Assembly (NCBI GenBank): GCA_041399155.1
Contig: JAWKTI010000007.1
Span: 124,001-188,000, forward strand
DNA from: Zavarzinella sp.
GTDB lineage: Bacteria > Planctomycetota > Planctomycetia > Gemmatales > Gemmataceae
Direction of reading: 5' to 3'
Length of the DNA: 64,000 bases
This document shows, one piece after another, positions 42,399 through 53,011 of this stretch (its first letter is position 1; each line of letters starts with the position of its first letter). The position numbers and the translations under genes were made by a program. Below the pieces are notes generated by a model. The model saw only the letters and a list, made by a program, of their open reading frames with translations, searched no databases and was not told the DNA's origin.

Positions 42399-45191
42399 TT
42401 ATTTTTTCGTAGCTGCAGGCAGGCTTTCAATAAATTTGGCAAACTCCGGTTGTTTCTTCATGTAGTCGTTGTGCCAGCCAAGTTCCTTGGCAAACGTTTC
42501 TTTGGTAAATGGCTGCTGGCTGTGGGCTCTTTTTAGATAGTAAATCGCGCGCTGAAGTAATTCCTGGGCTTTTTCGTCCAGTTTCTCTGCAGCAAACCAT
42601 TCCGTGGCCAAGGCATAGTTTTTTGCCAGATTATAGGTCTGGGCAAATACCGTGGGTGGCTCTCCCAGATCTTCCAACATCTGCAGGCTTTTTGCAAACT
42701 CAGGCAGATCCTTCTTCATGCGACTCATTTCAATTCGGTAATTGATCATCACCGATTCAACATTCCGTGGGTAACTGAAATTCTTTGCCTGCTTTGTCTT
42801 AGCAACTACCTGTAGTAGTGGGTCAATATGTTCCCACGCCTCGTCATCCAGTTTTAGTTTTCGTAGTGCCACGATCAGGTTTGCCAGTGGCAGAATGATT
42901 CTGGGATCTTCCGGACCATATACCTTCCTCACAATCTGCAGTGTACGAACAAGTAACCCTTTGGCTTCATCAAGTCGATCAGCTTTCGTATAACTGTTTG
43001 CCAGATTCCCCATGGTCGTAAGCAAATCGGGGTGTTCCTCTCCCAACTTTTCCTGTTGCAGTTTCAGTGTCTTTTCACGTAGTTCCAGTGCATCATCGTA
43101 TCGTTGTAATGAATAATACACATTACTTAGCGCATTCATCGAACCTAAAGTACTAGGGTGAAGCTCGCCAAGTTTTTCCTTGCGTAGTGTTAGTGTTTTT
43201 TCCAGTATTTCGAGCGCATCCTGCATGCGATTCTTCTTGTAGTAATACCCACCCAGAGCTTCCATGCTCAACAGCGTATCTGGGTGGTCGATTCCCAGAA
43301 TTTCCTGCCGTAGCTTCAACGTCTTTTCCAGCAACGTAATCGCATCATCCAATCGTTGAAAGGATTCATAACTAATAGCAAGGTTATGCATGCTCATTAA
43401 AGTATCGGGATGATCCGGCCCGAGAATTGCCTTTCGGCGTTGCAATGTTTCATCTCGTAGTTCCAGTGCCAATTCTCGCTTGTTCGCACTGGCGTAACAA
43501 TTGGCAAGATTATTCATTGTCCACAGAGTATCCGGATGATCAGGTCCCAGCACTTTCTGGCGAAGCTCTAATATTGTTTTGAATATCTCCATCGCTTCGT
43601 GTCTGCTACCAAGATAGAAGAGATTGATTGCCACGTGGTTGGCACTGTGCAAGGTATCTGGATGTTCCGGCCCCTTCGAATCAGCCAATAGCACTTGTAA
43701 ACGTTTGAAGTGCTTCACAGCTAGGTCAGATCGACCCACGGATTCCAAGGCACTGCCCAGGGTTTTCCGTAGTTCCGCTTCAATTTCAGGTCGATCATCG
43801 AACTTCCCTTCAATTTTGTCAGAAGCACGCACCAAAACTTCGCGCAGTTTTACATCGGCTGCATAACGAATAGAGCTGTCCTTCAGTTGGGTCTTGGGAT
43901 CTGCCAAATCCAGAACATCCAGTTGCAGAAACCGACGCACCTCATCGGCAAGTTCTGTTTTTTCTTCGGCGTTGTGCTTTGCATGCAAAGCTTCGATGCG
44001 GCGTTGTTCTGTTTGTTGTTCGGCCAGCTCTGCTTTTTTGCGAGACTGATTCGCCCAGATTGCAAGACCAGTTGAAAGCACTACCCCCACTGCCAGCGTG
44101 GCAGCTAGCCCGATCCAGATTTTGCGGCGTTTCCTGCCTTCCACCAGTTGCATTGCGGTGGCTGCATTTTGGAGTTCTGCCTGTCGGGCACGCTCTTCCG
44201 AATCCATTCTTAGCCGTGCGACCAACTGTGCAACTTCCGCTGCTCCTGCGGGGCGATCCGACTTTTCGATTGACAGGCACTTTTTGCACAACAAAACCAG
44301 TTCCGGATCTGCTCCGCATTGATCGAGTGCCGCGAAACAGTCGGCCAGTTTGCCCATAGCCGCCAGTTGGCGGGTCGTTTCGGATGACTTGCTCTGGTAT
44401 GGCGGGCGACCAGTCAAAATGGCAGCCAGAATTCCTCCCAGGCCAAATACATCAGTTTGCTGGTCAATTCTGTCAACCGCACCGATTGCCTGTTCTGGTG
44501 CCATGTAACTTGGGGTGCCCAGCACGCTGCCGGCCTGGGTAAACAAGTCGTCACTGTCCCGCGTCGAGCGTATTTCTGTTGCAGCAGAGGTCGATTCCGG
44601 ATCGATGAGTGTCTCTGCTTTGGCATTCCGCAGCACCTTTGCCAGACCCCAGTCCATCACCTGCACTTCACCAAAATTGCCCACCATGATGTTGCGTGGT
44701 TTCAGATCGCGGTGGATCACATCGTGGGCATGGGCATATGCCACAGCGTTGCAGATATCTTCAAAAACAGCCACCAATCGAGATCGATCATGGGTAGTAT
44801 CGGTGCGGGATTTCAGGATTTCATCCAGCGTTTCGCCTTTAATGAGTTTCATTGCCAGAAACGGTCGACCATCCGCCAGCGTGCCCAGATCATGGATCGG
44901 GGGGATGCCGGGGTGCTGCAACTGACCAGTAATTCGGGCTTCATCCAGAAATCGATAGGCAGTGCTCGAAGCTACTTCGTACTTACTATGCAAGACTTTA
45001 ACGGCAATTTCGCGGTTCAGAACCCTGTCTGTTGCTCTGCGAACTTCCCCCATGCCACCTGCGGCAATTGGTTCGCCAATTTCATACCGAGTGGAATGGG
45101 TAATTTCAAGAATTGTTGCAGCTTGTTGTGAATCCTGCGTTGTGGCGTTGGCACTGACGAGACTGGAAGCCTCTGTCCGGTTCGGGTCCAT
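42399..45191 (-). CDS. membrane Ser/Thr protein kinase with kinesin-light-chain-type TPRs
   Basis: 930 residues from ATG 45191 (GGAGGAGATCCCAC upstream). Kinase at about 40-330: IAAGGMGEVRRATD, IAVKVLHSK, VIHRDLKPRNIMV, VMDWGLAK (DWG for DFG) and GTPSYMAPEQAIG. One transmembrane span near 360-385 (WIGLAATLAVGVVLSTGLAI). Then 42-residue TPRs of the kinesin light chain type with the recurring LGPDHPDTLxSMxNLAxxYY pattern, at least five copies (about 480-730), and further helices. Pkn-type kinase, expected to phosphorylate cytoplasmic targets under control of its distal TPR domain. Confidence 0.9.
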   Translation of the reverse strand: MDPNRTEASSLVSANATTQDSQQAATILEITHSTRYEIGEPIAAGGMGEVRRATDRVLNREIAVKVLHSKYEVASSTAYRFLDEARITGQLQHPGIPPIHDLGTLADGRPFLAMKLIKGETLDEILKSRTDTTHDRSRLVAVFEDICNAVAYAHAHDVIHRDLKPRNIMVGNFGEVQVMDWGLAKVLRNAKAETLIDPESTSAATEIRSTRDSDDLFTQAGSVLGTPSYMAPEQAIGAVDRIDQQTDVFGLGGILAAILTGRPPYQSKSSETTRQLAAMGKLADCFAALDQCGADPELVLLCKKCLSIEKSDRPAGAAEVAQLVARLRMDSEERARQAELQNAATAMQLVEGRKRRKIWIGLAATLAVGVVLSTGLAIWANQSRKKAELAEQQTEQRRIEALHAKHNAEEKTELADEVRRFLQLDVLDLADPKTQLKDSSIRYAADVKLREVLVRASDKIEGKFDDRPEIEAELRKTLGSALESVGRSDLAVKHFKRLQVLLADSKGPEHPDTLHSANHVAINLFYLGSRHEAMEIFKTILELRQKVLGPDHPDTLWTMNNLANCYASANKRELALELRDETLQRRKAILGPDHPDTLMSMHNLAISYESFQRLDDAITLLEKTLKLRQEILGIDHPDTLLSMEALGGYYYKKNRMQDALEILEKTLTLRKEKLGELHPSTLGSMNALSNVYYSLQRYDDALELREKTLKLQQEKLGEEHPDLLTTMGNLANSYTKADRLDEAKGLLVRTLQIVRKVYGPEDPRIILPLANLIVALRKLKLDDEAWEHIDPLLQVVAKTKQAKNFSYPRNVESVMINYRIEMSRMKKDLPEFAKSLQMLEDLGEPPTVFAQTYNLAKNYALATEWFAAEKLDEKAQELLQRAIYYLKRAHSQQPFTKETFAKELGWHNDYMKKQPEFAKFIESLPAATKK

Positions 45192-45440
45192 GTGGGATCT
45201 CCTCCAGAGGAATGTCGCCATTGTAACCCAGATCTGCAGTCAGATGTGCGGTTTTTTAGGATTTTTTACCAGTTATCTCTTGCGGACTTGGCATCGAATT
45301 TTCAGTAGATGATTTTGTGCAGCCAAATTAGAAGTGCCAGTATTGCAATATTGTAATATTGGAACCCGATTTCCCAGCAACTTCTTGGGTAGGATTGGGT
45401 TAGTGGATGAAATCTTGATCACAATTTTTTGGACAATCGT

Positions 45441-46655
45441 CTAACGCTTCATCAACCTGCGGATCAGCACAAGCGAACTGATCAACAGAAAAATGTTCGC
45501 AGCCCAAGGGCCATATGGTGGGATACTCCCTTCCTTGGACATATTTGCACCTGCCAATAGCAGTGGGTAATAAGCAAATACCGCAGGCAGGAAACAGATA
45601 ATGAAAATGCTCAAATAGTCGGAGCGGTTCGCCCAGATTCCCACCGGGCAGCCGATCAGCACGAAGCAAAGACAGCCCACTGCAGTGGCTGGTCGCATGT
45701 GGCGTTCTGTGCGGACTTTGTTCAGCAGATTGTCCACATGCTTCAGTTTGTGCTTGTACTCTTCGGCGATTTCTCTGGCATTCATCGTCGCCGAAATCTG
45801 CGTTTCTCCCTGGCTTTTCAAGTCTGCTACAATCGCTTCCACTTCCCGCAACTCTTTCAGTATTTCATTTTCACGCACCGTTAGCTCTTTCCAGGTCAGT
45901 GAACTGGGGCGTTCTTTGGCCGTTTTGCCGAAAATCGACACTGGCAGAGTGGTGGAATAGCGTTCGGAGGTCACTTCCGAACTGTCGCCGGAGCCATGAT
46001 CGACGACGCACCGCCCCATCACCACAGTTAACTTGGGCAGTGCGTCCGGATTATCGTCCCACTGCACAATCAAGCGGGCGGTCTGGGCACGGGCAACCAG
46101 ATCGTAGCCATCGCGGTTCTTGTTCCGCTTTTTGACCACCACATCGATCAGGTCTTTCCCCTGCACGTCCTTCACATAGACCACAAAGTCGAGGCTGCTC
46201 TGCTTCAGACTACCTTCCCGCTTCAACAAGCCGTACAGCACCTCTTCAGCATCCTCCAGGAACTGCTTTTGCAGTTTTCGCTGGGACATTGGTATTACAT
46301 CGTAATACAGATATCCCGTCACTCCGGTGGTCAGCACCCCCAGCAGCAGTGCGGGCCACAATAAGTGGTAAATGTTGACGCCAGCAGACTTTAAGACAAT
46401 TACTTCGTTATCAGCAGACATCCGCCCATAGACGATACACACCGAAAACAACGTGGTGGAAGGAATCGTAAATGGCAGAGTATTGGGAATGATGTACGGG
46501 ATGGCCAGCAGCACCTGCACCGGCGAGAGGCCTTTCTGGGAGGCTTCCTGCACCAGACCAGCGAGTAGAAACATTCCTGTCAGAGCGGTTAAAGTAATGA
46601 GAAATACTTTCACCAGCTCCAGAAATATCATGCGGTTAATCGCACCGAAATACAT
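45441..46655 (-). CDS. LptF/LptG-family permease
   Basis: 404 residues: three N-terminal membrane helices (LVKVFLITLTALTGMFLLAG, NTLPFTIPSTTLFSVCIVYG, LLWPALLLGVLTTGVTGYLY), a large periplasmic beta-jellyroll domain (about 125-265), a helical hairpin, then three C-terminal helices with CFVLIGCPVGIWANRSDYLS. In the Lpt system LptF and LptG form the permease that lifts lipopolysaccharide toward LptC/LptA. GRMSADNEVIVLKSAGVN is the conserved cytoplasmic coupling loop. The AsmA-like giant follows upstream on the same strand, giving an envelope-lipid context. Confidence 0.88.
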   Translation of the reverse strand: MYFGAINRMIFLELVKVFLITLTALTGMFLLAGLVQEASQKGLSPVQVLLAIPYIIPNTLPFTIPSTTLFSVCIVYGRMSADNEVIVLKSAGVNIYHLLWPALLLGVLTTGVTGYLYYDVIPMSQRKLQKQFLEDAEEVLYGLLKREGSLKQSSLDFVVYVKDVQGKDLIDVVVKKRNKNRDGYDLVARAQTARLIVQWDDNPDALPKLTVVMGRCVVDHGSGDSSEVTSERYSTTLPVSIFGKTAKERPSSLTWKELTVRENEILKELREVEAIVADLKSQGETQISATMNAREIAEEYKHKLKHVDNLLNKVRTERHMRPATAVGCLCFVLIGCPVGIWANRSDYLSIFIICFLPAVFAYYPLLLAGANMSKEGSIPPYGPWAANIFLLISSLVLIRRLMKR

Positions 46656-46700
46656 GGCAAATCCTTCGCAGCCACCAGATGAAGAGGAAATCGCAACCGT

Positions 46701-49700
46701 TTACGGGTTCGGACGGACATATTGAAACAGCCGTCGAACGGGATCGGTTAATGCGGGCAAGGCTTCCTGTTCAGTCCGGATTTTTCCTTCTTTCAATTCA
46801 CCTTTCACTTTAATTTTATAGAGCAGGCTGCTGAGACGCGAAGAAAGATTGCCAGAAACACCAAACAGATTGCGAAGATCGGTCCAGACCGTATAGAATT
46901 CCAGGTCGAGGTCAGTGCCATCAAGGTTCATTTCCCCTTCCCCACCCAGACTGACAGCATTGCCCAGCAAGTCAAGCTGGCCAAAGCGAACGCGGTTGCC
47001 ACGGATGCGAAAGACGGCGTGTGCCTCTTCAAACATCGTGTGGTCCATCGGTCGCAGGCGAACCAGCTTGATAATATCCAGCATGAATGGCAGGTCGAGG
47101 ATTTTGCCTTTGGGGATATCCACTGCCCCACTGCCCTGAATGACTGGCATTCGGCTTTGGGGATCGATTGGATTGGCCAGCCGCAGTTGCAGGGTGGCAT
47201 CACCCGCGAGTTGCGTTTTGGGCCCCAGGTGGTTGATTTTGGCAAATTCTTCCAGTTTCAGCTTCGCACCATCGAGCGACAGCGAAAACAGCATCGGACT
47301 GCCCATGCGGATGCGGGCTTCCCCGCCAATTTCCCCACCGTAAATCTGAGCGCGAATCGTTTCAATCGCCAGAATATCTGGCTTTTGTGGGTAAATCTTC
47401 ATTGCAGCGGTGAGTTGGCTGACTGGCTGCTTTAACACCGCTGCCTGATCGATTGCCAGATCGCTGACCACCCGATCCAACTGGTTATTTTTGAACAGGC
47501 CCCACGATGAGATTCGCCCACGGACGCCCGTCCAGGGCACGCCGGTATTGAAGCGGGTATTGGTAAACTGGGCGGTACCGTTCCAATAAATCGACAAATG
47601 ATCTTCTTCAGGTGCCTGATCTCCCACCAGCATCGGATTGGCCCCTTCTGCCTCCGGTGGGTAGTTGCTGACCACTAATTGCTTGGCGTGGAGCTGAAAA
47701 TCCCCATTCAGTTCCAGCGACTTACAGGTATCCTGGATCCCACGTGGGAGAGAGTGGAGAAAATCGTCGTCGATCGTCAGATGTTCCGCACGGACATCGC
47801 GAATATCCGCATAATAGCCCCCACGCAGGGGTAATTGAATTGTGGCACTGGCCACTTTCAGGCTTGTCCGCTGGTGGCTTCCCGAAATTTCGCCCATCGT
47901 GACGGTGCCATCGGCATACTTCAGCCGTCCAGTCACCTGATTCAGTGCGTACGGCCAGAAAACAGGCCGAATGGTGATTCCGTTAAACGATAAGCCGAGT
48001 TCCAGATCACGTGCGGGGATAAATTCGGCTGCCTTTAACTGTTCATCCACCCGATCGTGCAGCACAATGCGGATTTCACAATTCATCCGTCCCGTGGGAT
48101 CGAAAGAATCCCAGGCACTATTCAACTTGATATCACCAATGGCTTTGTGCAGCGAACCATCCAGTGGGACTGATTCGCCACTGATATTGAGGCGAAAGAC
48201 CGCGCCCAGGTCTTCTGGTGTGCGGGAGCCACTGATTTTCAAAAATGCCCCACCGGTGCCACGGGCGGTGAAATCTTTGATCTGCAGCGAGCCGATTTCC
48301 CCACGAAACGGCTGCACTGGCTGACCAGGTGCAATGGGCTGCACCGCAGTGGGTTCATCCTGGGCAGTGCGGATCACCAATTTACCCGCCAGTTCGGTCA
48401 GTGGGTAGCGAAATCGCTGGTAATTCAGGGAGCCCTTCTTAATTGTGATGTCGAATTCATTGTCAAATGCATCCGGCCCGTGCTTCTGGCGGATCGATTC
48501 ATTATGGCGAATCCGTGCGGTAAAATCGCCCACCGCTTCTGGCTGCAGCGAGCGGATGACCGTGGGATAGTGATCCGGCAGAGCATCAATCAGCGTATCA
48601 TCCAGCAGAATATCGGAACCCGTCAGCACCAGATCGACAGAACCGTCCAGCCCACTGACTATTGTACCCTTCAAGGTCACAGGTTTCTGTTTCCCCTCAC
48701 CGACAAGGTCCAGTTCGAACTGGTTGGGGCGGTTTTCCTGAACGGTCAGCACAATATTGCCGCGAATCTGATCGACGGGATAACGAAAACCCCGATACAT
48801 TGCAGACATCCCACGTGGCTGGAAGGTAATGCGGGTTTTAGGCTCTTCTTTGGTAAACGTGCGTTCCACAATAATGTCCGCTTTCCCTTTGGGTGCGAAC
48901 ATATCCTGAATTTCTTTGTATTTTGGTGGCAGGCGATCAAACAATGCCTGATTCAGCTCCAGATTGACCAACGACACTTCCACGTGCTGCAATAAATTAG
49001 GAATTTGTGAGAAATCCATCTCCGGTTGATGCAGAGGATTACCCATCTCCAGGTGGGCACGCAATTCTGTTCCATCGGCCTGACCAACAAATCGCGTAAC
49101 ACGAATTGTTTCCGGCGTAATATTGGCATCCAGTTCCAGTTGGCTGAACTTTACAGGCAGTTCGGGGTGCTGCGCTGAGGCGTCACGCAATTTGAGATCG
49201 AACGAATAGGCCCAGGTGGGCTGGTGACCCTGGCGCCAGGTCAAGCGACCGTTCAGTTGCACATTCCCACGGATTCCCTGCATCTGTTCGTGGGCGTCGG
49301 GTGCCAGCGTGGCCATTAAACGACGCACCCCACCGTGCAGTGGGAGGTTTTCGACGGAAATGTCGACAATTGCTTCCCCCACCGTGCGATATTTAGCCTG
49401 CACCTGAAAAGGGCCGGTAATATCTGAATTTGCCGTAAGTTCCACACTGAAAAGATCTTGCGGATCATTGATGACCGTTAACTGGACTTCATTCAATGTC
49501 ACAAGTTCTGTCGCGGAGCGTGCATCGTCGCCCACGACAATGGTGGCATCTTTCAGCACCAGGATGGGGACAATTTCATCATCATTGGCAGGATTAAATT
49601 CTTCTAATAAATTCCAGGTTCCCGCACTGTTCCGACGTGCGACAATTTTGGGCTGGTGAAATTCAATTTTCCAGGCGGCTAGTTTCCCACGTGACAGGGC

Positions 49701-49982
49701 TTCTTTGTCCGGCCAGATGATTGCTGTTGGAATGTCGATCAGTGGCTCGCGATTGGCACTGCTTCGTGGCGTAATCACCACATGGTTGATCCGAATACCA
49801 CCGAACAGGCGGAAGGATGCCGACCCCACTTCAATATCACAATTTGGAAACTTTTTTTGTAAAGACAGGCGCACCTTGTTGGTAATTTCTTCATTGATGC
49901 CAAATCTCTGGTAAAGAAAAATACCAACGATGGCGATGAATGAAATGGTGATTGCAAGTCGTGTGAGCCGTTTGCGTAACAC
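46701..49982 (-). CDS. AsmA-like giant envelope protein
   Basis: 1093 residues from GTG 49982, preceded by AAGGAGGC. One N-terminal membrane anchor (LTRLAITISFIAIVGIFLYQ), then AsmA-type start KVRLSLQKKFPNCDIEVGSA and a very long beta-strand-rich periplasmic body. The C-terminal AsmA-like region has LRLANPIDPQSRMPVIQGSG, VDIPKGKILDLPFMLDIIKL and VRFGQLDLLGNAVSLGGEGE. AsmA/YhdP/TamB proteins form hydrophobic grooves that carry lipids between membranes in Gram-negatives. 45 bp upstream of the LptF/G gene, likely one operon. Confidence 0.82.
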   Translation of the reverse strand: MLRKRLTRLAITISFIAIVGIFLYQRFGINEEITNKVRLSLQKKFPNCDIEVGSASFRLFGGIRINHVVITPRSSANREPLIDIPTAIIWPDKEALSRGKLAAWKIEFHQPKIVARRNSAGTWNLLEEFNPANDDEIVPILVLKDATIVVGDDARSATELVTLNEVQLTVINDPQDLFSVELTANSDITGPFQVQAKYRTVGEAIVDISVENLPLHGGVRRLMATLAPDAHEQMQGIRGNVQLNGRLTWRQGHQPTWAYSFDLKLRDASAQHPELPVKFSQLELDANITPETIRVTRFVGQADGTELRAHLEMGNPLHQPEMDFSQIPNLLQHVEVSLVNLELNQALFDRLPPKYKEIQDMFAPKGKADIIVERTFTKEEPKTRITFQPRGMSAMYRGFRYPVDQIRGNIVLTVQENRPNQFELDLVGEGKQKPVTLKGTIVSGLDGSVDLVLTGSDILLDDTLIDALPDHYPTVIRSLQPEAVGDFTARIRHNESIRQKHGPDAFDNEFDITIKKGSLNYQRFRYPLTELAGKLVIRTAQDEPTAVQPIAPGQPVQPFRGEIGSLQIKDFTARGTGGAFLKISGSRTPEDLGAVFRLNISGESVPLDGSLHKAIGDIKLNSAWDSFDPTGRMNCEIRIVLHDRVDEQLKAAEFIPARDLELGLSFNGITIRPVFWPYALNQVTGRLKYADGTVTMGEISGSHQRTSLKVASATIQLPLRGGYYADIRDVRAEHLTIDDDFLHSLPRGIQDTCKSLELNGDFQLHAKQLVVSNYPPEAEGANPMLVGDQAPEEDHLSIYWNGTAQFTNTRFNTGVPWTGVRGRISSWGLFKNNQLDRVVSDLAIDQAAVLKQPVSQLTAAMKIYPQKPDILAIETIRAQIYGGEIGGEARIRMGSPMLFSLSLDGAKLKLEEFAKINHLGPKTQLAGDATLQLRLANPIDPQSRMPVIQGSGAVDIPKGKILDLPFMLDIIKLVRLRPMDHTMFEEAHAVFRIRGNRVRFGQLDLLGNAVSLGGEGEMNLDGTDLDLEFYTVWTDLRNLFGVSGNLSSRLSSLLYKIKVKGELKEGKIRTEQEALPALTDPVRRLFQYVRPNP

Positions 49983-50182
49983 GATGCCTCCTTGCACCTT
50001 GTAGATTTTGCACAATAATGTGGCGGGCGGTTTCCGTCAATACGAGTGAATCTCCCACGCAAAGTGGTTGAGATTGCCTAATTTGTGTAAATTGTTGCCG
50101 CCAGGGCAATTCGATGCAGACTATTTTGCCATGTGGGTACTGGGCGAATATCACCCACTTCCAAAGCCAAATCAAATAATTA

Positions 50183-51391
50183 AACCAAAATCAGATTGAA
50201 AATCGGTGTTTACAGATTTGGTGAGTTATGTTAAGCTGGTCAGAATGTTCAACCTAGGCAAGTCGACCAACCTTTGGAGATCAAGGATGATCCGACCGAA
50301 CACTACTAAATGGAATCAAACCACCGATGATTTGCGTCGCCTGGCTCTGGAATCCGAGCATCCTCGTACTCGGGAGCGGTTTATGGCTTTGTACCAAATT
50401 GCTCTTGGTCACACTAACGCAACTGCTTATGCCGCAGAAATTGGACGTTGCGACGATGTGTTGTTGAACTGGGTTCATAAATATAACAACCATGGACCTG
50501 ACGCCTTGATTTATCGGCGTACTGGCGGCCGTGTCCCCCTTTTGTCCAGTCGCAGATAGAGCAGATCGTTGATGCCGTTCTGAAAAGCGATCCGGTAGAT
50601 CACCAATTGCCAGGCCACGGATGGACGATCAGGAAGTTGTGCAACTGGATCGGTTGTCAATTCCAGCGGTATGTATCTCGGAATACCGTGCGGCGGATCC
50701 TGCAATTAGCGGGATTGAGCTGGAAGAAATGCAAGAAACTGTTCGGCAAAGGGGACCCTGAAAAGCGGGCCGAATACCTGAAACAGTTCGCGGATATGTA
50801 CCAGCAAATGTGTCGCGGCGATATCGTGATCATTTATATTGATGAATCCCATTTTCATCGTGATATGGACTTGGGCTATACTTGGTGGCGCAAGGGAGAA
50901 TCGGCTTGGCGAGTGAGTGATTGCCCTCCGCTGTCCGATCGCATCAACTGGTATGGTGCTTACAATTTCAGTGCTGGTGCATGTTTGATCTGGAACGAAG
51001 GCAAATGCAACAAGGAAAACACGGCTGAATTTTTGCACCGAGTGAACGATTGGGTAGAAAGACAAGGTCGACGTGTTGTGGTAATTTGGGATGGAGCACC
51101 TTGGCACAAGGCGAAGTTCGTTCGAACCAAAGCCAGCGAGTTGGACATCGAAATAGTAGTTTTGCCCAGTTATAGTCCCGATTTCAATCCCATTGAAGGG
51201 TTATGGAAATGGATGCGTGAAGAGGTCACGCAACATTGTTGTTTTGCAACCTTGCGTGACTTGTTCGACGCTTGCAAAGGATTCATCGATACATTGAATG
51301 AAACTCCGGATGAAATAATTAAAAGACTGTGGCCAAGATTTGAAGTCGATCCTCAAGCGGAAAAACTCCGATTTTCAATCTGATTTTGGTT
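50183..51391 (+). mobile_element. IS630-family insertion sequence, copy 1
   Basis: 1209 bp bounded by a TA target duplication (50181-50182 and 51392-51393). Terminal inverted repeats of 24 bp are perfect, beginning AACCAAAATCAGATTGAAAA. TA duplication and one DDE transposase are typical of IS630/Tc1-mariner elements. The intact ends suggest a recent insertion. Confidence 0.93.
50287..51383 (+). CDS. IS630 transposase in two frames
   Basis: First frame 50287-50559 (MIRPNTTKWNQTTDDLRRLA, helix-turn-helix), second from about 50540 to 51383. The shift is -1 at CCCCCTTTTG (50535-50544): the joined product would read GGRVP then FVQSQIEQIVDAVL. DDE residues: IIYIDESHFHRD, VIWDGAPWHKAKF and PSYSPDFNPIEGLWKW. 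IS630 relatives sometimes make their transposase by frameshifting at such runs, so this may be programmed. Confidence 0.85.
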
Positions 51392-51424
51392 TAGAACTTC
51401 GATATGATTGGATAAACGCGGGGT

Positions 51425-52000
51425 TCACTCACCGTCTTCGTCGCCTGGTTGCACGAACGGTAGGGTAAGGCCGGGTTGATCCTGGTATTTGCCACGTTTG
51501 TCGGCGTAGCTGGTTTTGCAGACATCTGCCGCACGGAAAAACAGCATTTGGGCAATCCCTTCCCCAGCATAAATACGTGCAGGCAGTGGGGTAGTATTGC
51601 TGATTTCCAGCGTCACCTTGCCCCGCCATTCCGGCTCCAGTGGGGTAACATTCACAATCAGGCCACAGCGGGCGTAGGTGCTTTTCCCCACACATACCAC
51701 CAGGACGTCGCGTGGGATTTCAATGTATTCCACCGTTTCTGCAAGCACAAAGGAGTTCGGTGGGATCAGGCAATGTTCCCCCTCATGTTCCACAAAAGAG
51801 CGGGGATCAAACGATTTTGGGTCGACCACTGCACCGAAGACATTGGTGAAAATTTTAAAGCGTTGATCCAGCCGCACATCATAACCGTAACTGGTGACGC
51901 CATAAGAAATTACGCCGGGACGACTTTTCTGTGGTTCGAACGGCACGATTTTGACATCCCGTTCAATCATCCAGTCCGGCAACAGACCCGCAGGTTTCAT
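51425..52000 (-). CDS. dcd: dCTP deaminase
   Basis: 191 residues from ATG 52000 (MKPAGLLPDWMIERDVK); an ATG 11 codons earlier is possible. It deaminates dCTP to dUTP for thymidylate synthesis. Motifs: TSYGYDVRLDQRF, VGKSTYARCGLIVNVTPLEP, EWRGKVTLEISNTTPLPARI (catalytic Glu in TLEISN) and GIAQMLFFRA. Trimeric dUTPase-fold enzyme. A bifunctional DCD-DUT cannot be excluded. The IS630 element lies directly downstream of its stop. Confidence 0.92.
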   Translation of the reverse strand: MKPAGLLPDWMIERDVKIVPFEPQKSRPGVISYGVTSYGYDVRLDQRFKIFTNVFGAVVDPKSFDPRSFVEHEGEHCLIPPNSFVLAETVEYIEIPRDVLVVCVGKSTYARCGLIVNVTPLEPEWRGKVTLEISNTTPLPARIYAGEGIAQMLFFRAADVCKTSYADKRGKYQDQPGLTLPFVQPGDEDGE

Positions 52001-52415
52001 TCGATTTCTCGCCAAAGAATTACTTATTGGCATAAGAAAAGTTTTGCTTCAAGTCCTGCCTTTTTCTGGAAAGTACCCGTTTGCAGCCCGTGTGGCTGCG
52101 GATATCATGGTTTCGTTTGTCATGAGGTGCCCTCATTTTCGATGCTGTCAAAGACCAAATTCGGAGCGTGGAATTATTTCCACTGTATATTAATATATCC
52201 ACGGCCCGCCAAATTCTGGCGATTTTTTTCTCGCCAGGACGGATTCTGGCCAAGATTGGCAGCCGTAACCTCTTATCTGAAAACAACTTGCGACGATCAG
52301 AACTTTTTTGTGAATTTTTGCAAAATTTGTATCACCTCTACCGCAACGTGTTCGCTCTGGTGCGACTTCATATTCTGATGACAGTGCTTGTAACAGCTAC
52401 TTTGGGAGACAATCG
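52001..52415. other. intergenic region, no gene seen
   Basis: 415 bp between divergent genes. Includes CCACTGTATATTAATATATCC (about 52181-52200), an AT-rich symmetric stretch, and TTTCTGGCGATTTTTTTCTCG-like T-runs. Promoters of dcd and the secreted gene should be here; none could be fixed. Confidence 0.35.
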
Positions 52416-53000
52416 ATGTTGAAATCCGAATTTATGTTATGCTCTGCAGTTGTCTGCTTCTGGGCTTCCAATCTGTTTTCGCAATTTCCCTCTGCTGAGA
52501 AGTTGATCGCTGAACAGCAGAACGCACTGGCCCCGCTCAAAAAGATGGATGGTAAATGGCGTGGGACGGCCTGGACGATTCGGCCAGATGGTAAAAAAAT
52601 TGAAATGGTACAGACAGAGCGTGTGGGTTCCATGCTAGAAGGAGCTGCAAAAGCAGTCGAAGGCAGAGCATATGATGAGGATGGGAAAATCGTCTTCAAT
52701 GCGTTTGCGATGATTACTTACGATCCGATGAGCAAGAAAATTACGATGCGATCCACCGCACAAGGCCGCGTGGGTGAATTTGAAATCAAATTGACCAAAA
52801 CTGGCTTTACCTGGGAAATTCCAGCAGGGCCTGCCACGATTCGTTATGTTGCGGAAATTACTGAGGGTAAATGGACTGAATATGGTGAGAGACTGATTCC
52901 TGATCAGAAGCCCTTTCGCTTTATGGAAATGAATTTGCGTCGAATTGGCGACACAGACTGGCCTTCTGCAGGTGCTGTCCAACCAGAAGAGAAAAAATAG
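52416..53000 (+). CDS. secreted DUF1579-like lipocalin-fold protein
   Basis: 194 residues. GGGAGACAATCG precedes the ATG; N-terminal signal (FMLCSAVVCFWASNLFS). The mature part resembles DUF1579/THAP4-like heme-or-ligand-binding beta barrels: LKKMDGKWRGTAWTIRPDGK, MVQTERVGSMLEGAAKAVEG, AFAMITYDPMSKKITMRSTA and MEMNLRRIGDTDWP. Ligand unknown. Convergent with the TolC gene. Confidence 0.6.
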   Translation: MLKSEFMLCSAVVCFWASNLFSQFPSAEKLIAEQQNALAPLKKMDGKWRGTAWTIRPDGKKIEMVQTERVGSMLEGAAKAVEGRAYDEDGKIVFNAFAMITYDPMSKKITMRSTAQGRVGEFEIKLTKTGFTWEIPAGPATIRYVAEITEGKWTEYGERLIPDQKPFRFMEMNLRRIGDTDWPSAGAVQPEEKK

Positions 53001-53011
53001 ATAGTAATGTG

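Noticed and set aside
42860..43660. Regularly spaced repeated DNA in the TPR kinase, considered as CRISPR or tandem repeats
   Set aside because: Spacing is 126 bp, equal to the 42-residue TPR unit, and the sequence varies as expected of protein repeats.
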